Below are positions 8,239-15,189 of a stretch of DNA of 64,000 nucleotides, piece by piece. Positions within the stretch are counted from its first letter, which is position 1; each line of letters begins with the position of its first letter. The DNA is from Lactobacillus selangorensis (GTDB taxonomy: Bacteria > Bacillota > Bacilli > Lactobacillales > Lactobacillaceae). A model generated the notes under the pieces. The model was given only the letters and a program-made list of their open reading frames with translations, was not told the origin of the DNA and searched no databases. Location: positions 1-64,000 of the forward strand of contig NZ_JQAZ01000001.1 in assembly GCF_001437205.1 (NCBI RefSeq), written 5' to 3'. Both the position numbers and the translations under genes were made by a program.

Positions 8239-9942
8239 ATGGCAAAAACGCCGAATGAAAAGCAAAGCCCTGAAGGGGATTTGCGTGAGGGCGCCGCTGC
8301 AGATGCAATTCTGAAAGAAGATACAGCGGATACTTCACAAGAAGATATGTTAAAAGGCTCGGCGTGGATGACAGCCGGGAGTATTTTCTCACGTGTTTTA
8401 GGCGCGATTTATATTATTCCATGGATGGCCTGGATGGGGGCGTATGCTTTACAAGCAAATGCGCTGTTTGCCAAGGGCTATCAGATTTATGCGATTTTCC
8501 TGACGATTTCAACTGCTGGGGTCCCTGGTGCGATTTCGAAACAGGTGGCCCATTATAATGCGATTAACGAATATGCCACTGGCCGGAAATTATTCCGGCA
8601 TGGGATGTATTTGATGATTGCGATGGGGGTCGTTTCAGCCGCCATCTTCTACTTCGCCGCACCGTTATTATCGGCCGGCGATGCCCGGATGATTCCAGTC
8701 ATGCATTCACTGAGCTGGGCGCTGCTGCTGATTCCGATGATGAGTATCATGCGGGGCTTCTTCCAAGGTTATTCGAAGATGGCACCGAGTGCGATTTCGC
8801 AATTTGTGGAACAATTAGCACGTGTGATTTATATGCTGGTCACTGCCTTTTTAATCATGAAAGTGATTCATGGCAGTTATGTGTCCGCCGTTTCGCAGTC
8901 GACCTTTGCGGCCTTCATTGGGGCAATTTTCGGACTGGCGGTGATGATGCTGTATTACCTCTCGCAACGCAAGAAGCTGAATCTGTTGTCGGCCGGCAGT
9001 TACAATCGGGTCGACACGTCGACCAACGAACTGCTGATTGAGATTATTCGGCAGGCGCTGCCGTTTATCATCATGGATTCAGGCATCAACTTATTTTACT
9101 TAGTCGATCAGTATACCTTTAATCCGATGCTGGGGCATTTTATGCACATCGGCCGTGATCAGCTCGATTCATACTATGCGCTCTTCGCTGCCAATGCCAA
9201 CAAGCTGATTATGATTACCATCTCGTTGGCAACGGCGATGGCCGTGACGGCGATTCCACTGTTGTCCGCCGCCCATGCTCGGCATGATGTCAAAAAGATG
9301 AGTGAACAGATCAGCAATGCCATTCAGATGTTCTGCATCATCATGATTCCCAGTGCGTTCGGGATGTCGGCCGTTGCCAAGCCGCTGTATATTTTATTTT
9401 ATGGAACTCAGGAATATACGAGTTTAGGGATTTTACTGCTCGAATTTTCGTCGTATGTCTCCATTTTACTAGGACTCTTTACGATTCTGGCGGCAATCCT
9501 GCAGGGCTTGTATCAGAATCGGACGGCGATTGCTGACTTGCTGATTGGGTTAGTCGTCAAATTTGCCTTGCAGTATCCGATGATTGGCATCTTCCATGTG
9601 TTTGGGCCGATGATTTCGACGGCAATCGGCTTTGGAATCGTCAGCTGGCTGATGCTGCGGCAATTGAATGATAAATATCATATTCGGGTGCGGCAGACGA
9701 ATCATCGTCTGATCGGAATTTTGGTCTTTACCATTTTGATGGTTTTAGGTGTCAAGGGGACGTTATGGGTTCTCGATCTCTTCATGAATCCAGCCTTTCG
9801 TGCCATCGATATCATCGAACTGGTGATTGCCATTATCGTGGGCGTCGCCATTTATGGCTACTTGATTTTGAAAACACGCTTAGCCGACCTGATTTTAGGG
9901 GCACGTGTAGGTGGTCTCAGAAGACGATTGCACATTAAATAA
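8239..9942 (+). CDS. ytgP: MurJ/YtgP-like polysaccharide or lipid II flippase
   Basis: A MOP-superfamily (MviN/SpoVB-like) integral membrane transporter, probably moving lipid-linked cell wall precursors across the membrane. From ATG 8239 it is 567 residues with about 14 hydrophobic segments. The first core motif, LKGSAWMTAGSIFSRVLGAI near residue 38, is typical of the YtgP/SpoVB group. In front of it is a hydrophilic, acidic N-terminal extension of some 35 residues that Bacillus YtgP lacks. AGGAG stands 11 bases before the ATG; the longer frame starting inside leuS has no support. The position after leuS is common in lactobacilli. Whether it serves peptidoglycan or another polymer is open. 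Confidence 0.85.
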   Translation: MAKTPNEKQSPEGDLREGAAADAILKEDTADTSQEDMLKGSAWMTAGSIFSRVLGAIYIIPWMAWMGAYALQANALFAKGYQIYAIFLTISTAGVPGAISKQVAHYNAINEYATGRKLFRHGMYLMIAMGVVSAAIFYFAAPLLSAGDARMIPVMHSLSWALLLIPMMSIMRGFFQGYSKMAPSAISQFVEQLARVIYMLVTAFLIMKVIHGSYVSAVSQSTFAAFIGAIFGLAVMMLYYLSQRKKLNLLSAGSYNRVDTSTNELLIEIIRQALPFIIMDSGINLFYLVDQYTFNPMLGHFMHIGRDQLDSYYALFAANANKLIMITISLATAMAVTAIPLLSAAHARHDVKKMSEQISNAIQMFCIIMIPSAFGMSAVAKPLYILFYGTQEYTSLGILLLEFSSYVSILLGLFTILAAILQGLYQNRTAIADLLIGLVVKFALQYPMIGIFHVFGPMISTAIGFGIVSWLMLRQLNDKYHIRVRQTNHRLIGILVFTILMVLGVKGTLWVLDLFMNPAFRAIDIIELVIAIIVGVAIYGYLILKTRLADLILGARVGGLRRRLHIK

Positions 9943-9944
9943 AG

Positions 9945-9985
9945 AAAAACGGATCGGACATCGGTTGGATGTTCGATCCGTTTTT
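9945..9985. terminator. Bidirectional terminator between ytgP and nnrD
   Basis: AAAAACGGATCG...CGATCCGTTTTTG hairpin with T runs on both strands, between convergent genes. Confidence 0.9.
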
Positions 9986-10003
9986 GTTGTACCATTTAAA
10001 AGG

Positions 10004-10858
10004 TTAAAACCCGATTCGGTCTTCCGGTGTCTTCTTCGCCATCTGAGCCATGAAACTAGGCAAAGCATGGCTGATCATGGTCGGGAGGGTGACGTAGGCA
10101 TTTTCGGCGAGTTGATCAGAAATTTTACTGTGCGTATAAACGGCACTTAATAAGGCTTTCTGCTTGTTTTCGAATTGAGCGACGAAAGCCGCAATGACAC
10201 CAGTCAGCGTATCGCCGCTGCCGCCGGTTGCGAGGGCCGGACCGCCGACCGTGTTCTGCCAGATTTGATCCTGCATATAGACTTCGGTGCGGTGTTTCTT
10301 CAAAACGACGTTGGCATGGAGCTTTTGCTGGGCCGCCTGATTTTTTTCAGGAGTCTGGTCATCAGGAGCAATTCCAGTCAGCCGCTGCCATTCGATCACA
10401 TGGGGAGTGAAGATAATATGAGTATCGGGCAGGGTCATTTTTTGGGCCGCCACAAGATCGATCGCCGAACCGTCGATGATCAGAATCTGTTTAGGCAGTA
10501 CTAAATCAAAAACAGTTTCAAGAATCGTTTGCGCCTGCTGATCTGTTCCTAAACCAGGGCCGACAACGATGACGTTCATCGTCGGAATCAATTTAGTCAG
10601 TTCGGCGACATCCGTATCATCGACGACCATCGCTTCTGGAAGCTGGGCATGCAGACTGGTAAAATTACTAGGATCAGTGGCTGCAGTGACTAGGCCGGCA
10701 CCGCCATAAACGGCGGCCATGGTGCTCATGATAATGGCACCGCCATAATTTTGATTGCCGCCGACTGTCAAAACGTGACCATAATCGCCTTTATAAGTAT
10801 CCGCCTCACGGGGCCGGATGGTTGCTTGAACAATATCTGCTGTAATTTCTTGCATCAT
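10004..10858 (-). CDS. nnrD: ADP/ATP-dependent NAD(P)H-hydrate dehydratase
   Basis: Repairs hydrated, inactive NAD(P)H by dehydrating it at the expense of ADP or ATP. The carbohydrate-kinase-like fold is seen in GDYGHVLTVGGNQNYGGA near residue 22, VVGPGLG near 100 and the catalytic NTVGGPALATGGSGDTLTGV near 205. It is 284 residues long and lacks the N-terminal epimerase domain found in fused YjeF proteins, so it is the stand-alone form. Two adjacent ATG codons (10858 and 10855) follow GAAAGAAGTG; either could be used. The open frame further upstream crosses the tRNA-Leu gene on the other strand and is not coding. Confidence 0.92.
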   Translation of the reverse strand: MMQEITADIVQATIRPREADTYKGDYGHVLTVGGNQNYGGAIIMSTMAAVYGGAGLVTAATDPSNFTSLHAQLPEAMVVDDTDVAELTKLIPTMNVIVVGPGLGTDQQAQTILETVFDLVLPKQILIIDGSAIDLVAAQKMTLPDTHIIFTPHVIEWQRLTGIAPDDQTPEKNQAAQQKLHANVVLKKHRTEVYMQDQIWQNTVGGPALATGGSGDTLTGVIAAFVAQFENKQKALLSAVYTHSKISDQLAENAYVTLPTMISHALPSFMAQMAKKTPEDRIGF

Positions 10859-10926
10859 CAACACTTCTTTCGCAATTGATTTTAGTTCTATTGTGCACCT
10901 TTCTCGAATAAAATTGCAAAAAAGGG

Positions 10927-10955
10927 TTGGCAAAACGATGAAAATACAATATACT
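10927..10955 (+). promoter_or_regulatory. Promoter of tRNA-Leu
   Basis: TTGGCA (10927-10932), 17-nt spacer, TATACT (10950-10955). Transcription should start about 10 nt before the tRNA. Confidence 0.85.
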
Positions 10956-10971
10956 AGTTGTTGTGTTAAAT

Positions 10972-11055
10972 GCCTCTGTGGCGGAATTGGCAGACGCGCA
11001 GCGTTCAGGTCGCTGTATGGGTAACCATGTACAAGTTCGAATCTTGCCAGAGGCA
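10972..11055 (+). tRNA. tRNA-Leu (CAG)
   Basis: Acceptor GCCTCTG pairs with CAGAGGC (11048-11054), discriminator A. Anticodon stem CAGCG/CGCTG with loop TTCAGGT gives CAG at 11006-11008. The long variable arm fits leucine. CCA is not encoded. It is a single-gene unit with its own promoter. Confidence 0.95.
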
Positions 11056-11114
11056 TTGGGGAAACAAAGCGGTTTGTGGTGGAACTGAGTCATTGGCTCC
11101 AGCTTACAAAACAT

Positions 11115-11151
11115 AAAAAACGAGTGGGAATCATTTCCTACTCGTTTTTTT
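11115..11151. terminator. Bidirectional terminator between tRNA-Leu and the VIT operon
   Basis: AAAAAACGAGTGGGAA pairs with TTCCTACTCGTTTTTT around TCAT, with T runs in both directions. Confidence 0.9.
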
Positions 11152-11159
11152 GTTTCTGT

Positions 11160-11852
11160 TTACATTAACCGGCCGACGCCGTAATGAATCAGCATCGTAA
11201 TGATTCCGATGACGATATTACGGATGACAGCCGTTTTGACTAAGCCGTCGCCGAGTTTGGCACTGAGATAGCCGGTCAGGCCAACTGATAGGATAACGGC
11301 TAAAATGGTAGCTGGCCATTGATAGGCGACTGGCGCAAAGGTCATTGCCGCTAATGGGAAGACACCGCCCGCAGAGGCCGAAAATAGCGACGAGAAGGCG
11401 GCCGACCATGGGTTCATGTATTGACCGACCTTGATGCCGTCTTTGACGTTGACGACCGTTTCAAGCGGTTTTTTGCTTAACAGATCATTGGCAATTGCTA
11501 AGGATGTGTTAGCAGTGACACCACGTGCCATGTAATATTCCTGGACGGCTTTGACTTGGCCGTCAAAATCGGTGTCCAGCAAGTGCTGTTCCTTGCGTAC
11601 GGCGGCTTCTTCGGTATCTCGCTGGGTGCTGACCGAAGCGTATTCGCCACACGCCATTGAAAAGGCGCAGGCGAGCAAGTCGGACAATCCGGCAATGAAG
11701 ATCGTAAACTGATTCGTGGTCGCAGCGGCCACACTGAACAGGACACCGACGACGGTCAAGATGCCATCGTTCGAACCTAAGACACCGGCTCGCAAAGTGT
11801 TCAGCCGTTCCTTCATGGAAGCTTTCTGTTTCGTTTGTTTCTTGGCAAGCAT
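11160..11852 (-). CDS. VIT1/CCC1-family metal transporter (second copy)
   Basis: A membrane protein of the VIT/CCC1 family, which moves Fe2+ or Mn2+ and in bacteria probably exports or detoxifies them. It has 230 residues. The family signature near residue 20 is TLRAGVLGSNDGILTVVG; the following helix has FSMACGEYASVSTQRD, and a central cytoplasmic region leads to three C-terminal hydrophobic segments. Start ATG 11852 follows GGGGGAT by eight bases; a TTG five codons upstream overlaps the previous stop. It is four bases downstream of a paralogue and certainly co-transcribed. Metal specificity cannot be read, but the PerR-type operator upstream points to iron or manganese. Confidence 0.9.
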   Translation of the reverse strand: MLAKKQTKQKASMKERLNTLRAGVLGSNDGILTVVGVLFSVAAATTNQFTIFIAGLSDLLACAFSMACGEYASVSTQRDTEEAAVRKEQHLLDTDFDGQVKAVQEYYMARGVTANTSLAIANDLLSKKPLETVVNVKDGIKVGQYMNPWSAAFSSLFSASAGGVFPLAAMTFAPVAYQWPATILAVILSVGLTGYLSAKLGDGLVKTAVIRNIVIGIITMLIHYGVGRLM

Positions 11853-11856
11853 CGGA

Positions 11857-12540
11857 TTATCCCCCAATCAAATGGCCGATCAAGAAGGTGACGGTCATTG
11901 TTAAAATTCCGGCGACCATATTGCGCCAGACCCCATGAGCCCGGTTCGAGTGGCCTAAAGCAGCAGCAATGTATCCAGTAATGGCGAGTGCAATCACGAC
12001 CGCAATGAAAGTGGCCGGAATCTTGATTGCACCTGGAAACAGCCAAACGGCCAGCATCGGCAAACAAGAACCGGTAGGGAAGGAAAGCATTGATGCGATT
12101 GCAGCGGCATAGGGGTTGGTGTACTCATTGACATTAAACCCAAAGCGTTCCCGAACCATTGTTTTGAGGGGATCTTGTGCCATCATTTCGGAAGTGGCCT
12201 GTGCTGCTAGCCGGGAATCAATCCCGGTTTGTTCGTATTTTTCCTGGACAAAGTGGGCTTCGGTATCATAATCGGTATCCAAAGCATTTTTCTCCTGCAT
12301 GACTGCATGGCGTTGTGAATCCTTTTCGGTGTTGACCGAAACATATTCACCCATCGCCATTGAAACGGTACCGGCGATCATACCGGCAAATCCAGACAGC
12401 AGAATGGCGCCATTACTGCTGGAAGCAGCCGCAACCCCGACTACGATTCCGGCGACCGAGACGATTCCATCGTTCGCCCCCATGACTGCCGCCCGCATGA
12501 CGTTGATTCGTTGTGCAAGCGTCTGTTTTTTCTTTGGCAA
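11857..12540 (-). CDS. VIT1/CCC1-family metal transporter (first copy)
   Basis: First gene of a two-gene operon of VIT-family Fe/Mn transporters, 227 residues. The signature MRAAVMGANDGIVSVAGIVV lies near residue 14, MAMGEYVSVNTEKDSQ near 65, and three hydrophobic segments close the protein. It is clearly similar to its downstream neighbour, so the pair arose by tandem duplication or forms a heteromer. The start is the TTG at 12540, preceded by AGGAGACGGGAG; no ATG lies upstream in frame before the leader. The leader holds a PerR-like box and several alternative hairpins. It is divergent from perR. Confidence 0.9.
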   Translation of the reverse strand: MPKKKQTLAQRINVMRAAVMGANDGIVSVAGIVVGVAAASSSNGAILLSGFAGMIAGTVSMAMGEYVSVNTEKDSQRHAVMQEKNALDTDYDTEAHFVQEKYEQTGIDSRLAAQATSEMMAQDPLKTMVRERFGFNVNEYTNPYAAAIASMLSFPTGSCLPMLAVWLFPGAIKIPATFIAVVIALAITGYIAAALGHSNRAHGVWRNMVAGILTMTVTFLIGHLIGG

Positions 12541-12561
12541 TTCTCCCGTCTCCTCTTGTTC

Positions 12562-12612
12562 GGAACTAATCGAAAATGTTTAGGGACTCCTTATCAATTA
12601 GTTCCCTAATTG
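12562..12612 (-). promoter_or_regulatory. VIT operon leader with mutually exclusive hairpins
   Basis: Read on the minus strand, the leader can form three overlapping stems: CTAATTG pairing within 12595-12612 (7 bp, tetraloop); GGAACTAATTG (12605-12595) with CGATTAGTTCC (12572-12562), 11 bp with one G-U; and TTAGGGAACT (12609-12600) with AGTCCCTAA (12588-12580), 9 bp with one bulge. They share bases, so only one can exist at a time. Function as an RNA switch is inference. Confidence 0.45.
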
Positions 12613-12616
12613 TAGG

Positions 12617-12631
12617 TTATAATGATTCTAA
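12617..12631. promoter_or_regulatory. PerR-box-like operator, VIT operon side
   Basis: TTATAATGATTCTAA differs at one position from the PerR consensus TTATAATNATTATAA. It lies in the promoter region of the VIT operon. Confidence 0.75.
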
Positions 12632-12702
12632 ATTGTTAACACTTTCTATCGTACCATTTTCAAGTTTTCTGTAAACCGATTTTCACAATTTATTTTGTTA
12701 TA

Positions 12703-12717
12703 TTGGAATTATTCTAA
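12703..12717. promoter_or_regulatory. PerR-box-like operator overlapping the perR promoter
   Basis: TTGGAATTATTCTAA matches the PerR consensus at 12 of 15 positions and is a near-perfect palindrome. Its first six bases also serve as a plausible -35 (TTGGAA) with TTTAAT at 12727-12732, which suggests autoregulation. Confidence 0.65.
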
Positions 12718-12767
12718 AAAACATGGTTTAATATAACTGAATCGATCAATGAAAGGAGATCTCTTAT

Positions 12768-13226
12768 TTGAGTAGTCATCAAGATTTAGACGCAGCACTG
12801 GCCATTTTAAAAGAACACAAAGTGCGGATTACGCCTCAACGGCGGCTGGTATTAAATTACCTGATCACACATCACAATCATCCCTCTGTCGAAACGATCA
12901 GTCAGTCGCTGGCCCAGGAGATCCCTAATTTGAGTGTGGCCACGATTTATAACAACTTAAAGAAATTTGTTGAGCTGGGGATTGTCATCGAGCTTCCTAG
13001 TGAAAACGGTGGAATCCGTTATGATTATTTCGGACATCCGCATTATCACGTTATTTGTAAAAATTGCGGCAAAATTGCCGATGTTTTTTCGCCGGCGTAT
13101 GCCGAAATCGAGCAGACGTTACGGGATGAAGCCGCCAAGCGGACCGGTTATTTGGTCACCGGCGACCATGTCGAAGTGTACGGCTATTGTCCGGATTGTC
13201 AGAAAAAATTACATTTAAACCAATAG
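12768..13226 (+). CDS. perR: PerR peroxide-sensing repressor (Fur family)
   Basis: A metal-dependent DNA-binding repressor that loses DNA binding when peroxide oxidises its iron-binding histidines. The 152 residues contain a winged helix (residues 8-80) and the structural zinc site C97-x2-C100 and C141-x2-C144. Residues matching the Bacillus PerR regulatory metal site, H38, D86, H92, H94 and D105, are all present. The aspartate at 105 is characteristic of PerR, where Fur has glutamate. The start is TTG 12768 after AAAGGAG. PerR-type boxes lie before this gene and before the divergent VIT operon. Confidence 0.88.
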   Translation: MSSHQDLDAALAILKEHKVRITPQRRLVLNYLITHHNHPSVETISQSLAQEIPNLSVATIYNNLKKFVELGIVIELPSENGGIRYDYFGHPHYHVICKNCGKIADVFSPAYAEIEQTLRDEAAKRTGYLVTGDHVEVYGYCPDCQKKLHLNQ

Positions 13227-13272
13227 AAATGGCTTCTTAAATGCAAAAATTGCATTTAAGAAGCCATTTTTC
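13227..13272. terminator. Bidirectional terminator after perR, 20-bp perfect stem
   Basis: Residues 13227-13246 pair perfectly with 13250-13269 around an AAA loop. It separates perR (+) from the CadD gene (-). The stem differs at one position from the one at 4154-4197. Confidence 0.88.
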
Positions 13273-13282
13273 TTACGTCACG

Positions 13283-13879
13283 TTAACGTAATCCTTTGAA
13301 AATCAGCATCAAACCGAGCACGATCAGAATTGTACCGGTTAGATTTTCGCCGTGCTTGTGGAAAAAGGTTTCGAAATCTTTGAAACGAGTCAGCCGCAAT
13401 CCTAAGGCGCACCATAAACAAATCAGCACCATCAGATACAGATTCGTCCAGAGCAGCATTTTGGTATCGAGTGAGGCAAAGTAGGGGATGTAGACGCCTA
13501 AATTGTCGCCCCCATCGGCTAGAATCGTCAGCATGACAAAGCCGACTGAAACAACGTGCTGGTTGATTTGTTTCTTTTGGTGTTCCCGTTTTTCATGGTG
13601 TTCGCTCCAGAAAACTTGACAGCCGAGAAAAAACGGCACAGCACCTAAACCAGCGATGAACTGCTGGGGAAGCAGTTTAATCCCGAAACTGCCTAGATCG
13701 CTGGCGAAAACAATCATCGCAAAGGCAATCACTTGGCCGATGAAAACTTTCCAAATATCGCCCCGTGATTTAGCGGCGGGTTCGTTGACGGCCACCATCA
13801 GAAAAGTGACCAGTAAAAATAAGTCGTCCATATCAGTTGCCAGAAAGGCGAAAGTGGCCGGCAGTAAATTGGCGAGCAT
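13283..13879 (-). CDS. cadD: CadD-family cadmium resistance transporter
   Basis: A five- or six-TM membrane protein of the CadD family, implicated in cadmium and other divalent metal efflux or binding. The family landmarks are the acidic pair FLATDMDDLFLLVTF near residue 14 and ILADGGDNLGVYIPYFASLD near 120. A basic cytoplasmic loop rich in H, K, E and Q (SEHHEKREHQKKQ) lies between TM3 and TM4. The start is clear: AAAGGAGG seven bases before ATG 13879. The length of 198 residues is normal. Its place beside perR and two VIT transporters makes a metal-homeostasis cluster. The true substrate is not certain. Confidence 0.85.
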   Translation of the reverse strand: MLANLLPATFAFLATDMDDLFLLVTFLMVAVNEPAAKSRGDIWKVFIGQVIAFAMIVFASDLGSFGIKLLPQQFIAGLGAVPFFLGCQVFWSEHHEKREHQKKQINQHVVSVGFVMLTILADGGDNLGVYIPYFASLDTKMLLWTNLYLMVLICLWCALGLRLTRFKDFETFFHKHGENLTGTILIVLGLMLIFKGLR

Positions 13880-13901
13880 GTTTGAACCTCCTTTGAAAAC
13901 G

Positions 13902-13934
13902 AAAAGAGGCCTAGGATGTTCCTAGACCTCTTCA
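13902..13934 (-). terminator. Terminator of the 13961-14746 operon
   Basis: GAGGCCTAGG and CCTAGACCTC flank a short loop. On the minus strand it is followed by TTTTCG. Confidence 0.65.
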
Positions 13935-13960
13935 CTATAACACGAGTTTTCAATTGAAGG

Positions 13961-14137
13961 TTACAACATGGCTGCACCGACCAGAACGATGCACAAACCG
14001 AGAAAGGCGGCCAGGGTCAGATGACTGGCCCGCCGCTGATCCTGATGCCGGATGATCTTCAGCAGCCACCAGCCGATGCTGGCCAGAAAGCAGATGCTCA
14101 TCCCTAAAAAGAGGATCAAAAAAAGCGTCATTTTCAT
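13961..14137 (-). CDS. Small membrane protein, two TM segments, unknown
   Basis: A 58-residue protein beginning MKMTLFLILFLGM. It has one hydrophobic helix at residues 4-27, a short charged loop with KIIRHQDQRRASH, and a second helix at 40-57, so both ends would face the same side. I do not recognise it. Its ATG overlaps the stop of the zinc-ribbon gene as ATGA, which supports it as a real, coupled gene despite its size. It is the last gene of a three-gene minus-strand operon that ends in a hairpin. Confidence 0.75.
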   Translation of the reverse strand: MKMTLFLILFLGMSICFLASIGWWLLKIIRHQDQRRASHLTLAAFLGLCIVLVGAAML

Positions 14138-14328
14138 TGACTGATTGCACTGCTTTGAGCGAGCAGCCGTAATTTACGCTGGTTCCAAAATGTTTCGGAT
14201 AAATTACGGTAGTAGATCTGGATGCCGCAGTGCGGGCAATCTTTAAGTCCATATTCCATTTCATGCTGGCACACCGGACATTCGAATTCCGGCTGTACCG
14301 TTGCTTCTGCTGCGGATGGTTCTGTCAT
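14134..14328 (-). CDS. Small zinc-ribbon protein
   Basis: A 64-residue protein with a four-cysteine zinc ribbon, CPVCQHEMEYGLKDCPHCG (residues 17-35), between an acidic N-terminus and a basic C-terminus. Such ribbons bind nucleic acid or proteins, but no specific family can be named. GGAGG lies eight bases before the ATG, which is good support for translation. It overlaps the following membrane-protein gene by four bases and follows the HicB-like gene by 13 bases, so all three are probably made together. Confidence 0.8.
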   Translation of the reverse strand: MTEPSAAEATVQPEFECPVCQHEMEYGLKDCPHCGIQIYYRNLSETFWNQRKLRLLAQSSAISQ

Positions 14329-14341
14329 GTCAAATGCCTCC

Positions 14342-14746
14342 TTAAGCTTGATCGGATGTCGAGCGATTCGGTAGAAAACGGATCAGACGACCGACTTGAT
14401 CGGCCTCATCGGCCAGTTCGCTGGCCCGGGTTTGGGGCAGTAAAAAAGTCATCTCCATTTTGTGGGGATCAAGATCGTGGGTCACCGTGATCAAAGTGAG
14501 AAAGGAGTTTTTATCCTTTTTAAAAATCGGCAGTTCCCGAAATGTATATTGTAAGATTTGAGCAGCATCTTCCTTAAAGGGCTCTAAAAAGTGGCTTAAA
14601 ACACGGTAGGCATAGTATAAAGTCTCCGCATAGGTCACTCCCTTTGCTGAAAGATCGGGAATGTTTAAAAAGTGGATTTCATATCCGGCGTCCGTTTTGA
14701 GATTTAAAACACCAAATACGTAACGCGGTTGTTGTTTCACAACCAT
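14342..14746 (-). CDS. HicB-like protein of unknown function, no HicA partner
   Basis: First gene of the small operon, 134 residues from ATG 14746, which has GGAGG eight bases upstream; a longer frame to 14842 has no such site. The N-terminal half has the HicB-like partial RNase H pattern: AGYEIHFLNIPDLSAKGVTY followed by an ETLYYAYRVL helix, resembling the Y-x-V-x-F-P-D-L-P-G and EEAL motifs of HicB antitoxins. There is no HicA toxin gene beside it, and the C-terminal half is longer than in HicB, with no clear DNA-binding helix. The likeness is by eye, so this may be only a distant fold relative. Confidence 0.7.
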   Translation of the reverse strand: MVVKQQPRYVFGVLNLKTDAGYEIHFLNIPDLSAKGVTYAETLYYAYRVLSHFLEPFKEDAAQILQYTFRELPIFKKDKNSFLTLITVTHDLDPHKMEMTFLLPQTRASELADEADQVGRLIRFLPNRSTSDQA

Positions 14747-14860
14747 TTTATCAGCCTCCGTATTCCTAGAAAAAATACTATCTAACATTATAACGGTGTA
14801 AGAAGAATATAACAAATGTTTTAGAAATTGGTGGCTTTTCATGGAAATTTAAAAATTGGG

Positions 14861-14889
14861 TACACAAACAAAAGATCGTATGCTATACT
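14861..14889 (+). promoter_or_regulatory. Promoter of tRNA-Gly (and probably argS)
   Basis: TACACA (14861-14866), 17-nt spacer, extended -10 TGC-TATACT (14884-14889). No other promoter is evident before the argS T-box. Confidence 0.65.
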
Positions 14890-14901
14890 TATAAATGTAT
14901 T

Positions 14902-14972
14902 GCGGGTGTAGTTTAGTGGTAAAACACAAGCTTCCCAAGCTTGCGTCGCGAGTCCGATTCTCGTCACCCGCT
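14902..14972 (+). tRNA. tRNA-Gly (CCC)
   Basis: Acceptor GCGGGTG pairs with CACCCGC (14965-14971), discriminator T. Anticodon stem CAAGC/GCTTG with loop TTCCCAA gives CCC at 14934-14936. No encoded CCA. The argS T-box Stem I begins only seven bases later. Confidence 0.94.
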
Positions 14973-14978
14973 TTTTTA

Positions 14979-15163
14979 GTAAAAGAATAGTTAGTCTGGT
15001 TTTTGATAGCGAGTCCAGGATGGTGAAAGCTGGGTAAAAACGAATTAACGGCGCGCTTTTACGGAGTATCATCAATTGAATTAAAGTGGACATCTGTCAA
15101 TTAGAGTGGTACCGCGGGTAAAGCTCGTCTCTTTCATTTTCATGAAAGAGGCTTTTTTATTAC
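14979..15163 (+). promoter_or_regulatory. T-box leader of argS, specifier probably CGC (Arg)
   Basis: The T-box sequence AGAGTGGTACCGCGG is at 15103-15117, followed by a terminator hairpin built on CTCTTTCAT...ATGAAAGAG and TTTTTT. GTAAAAG (14979-14985) pairs with CTTTTAC (15056-15062) as the base of Stem I. The codon one base before that strand is CGC at 15052-15054, the same spacing as in the other three T-boxes here. CGG at 15048-15050 is a less likely reading. Confidence 0.88.
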
Positions 15164-15189
15164 TCACGGTCATAACGGAGGAAAAAACG

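Noticed and set aside
14134-14328. Possible HicA toxin partner for the HicB-like protein
   Set aside because: The neighbouring 64-residue protein is a four-cysteine zinc ribbon without the HicA double-stranded RNA-binding fold or its histidine.
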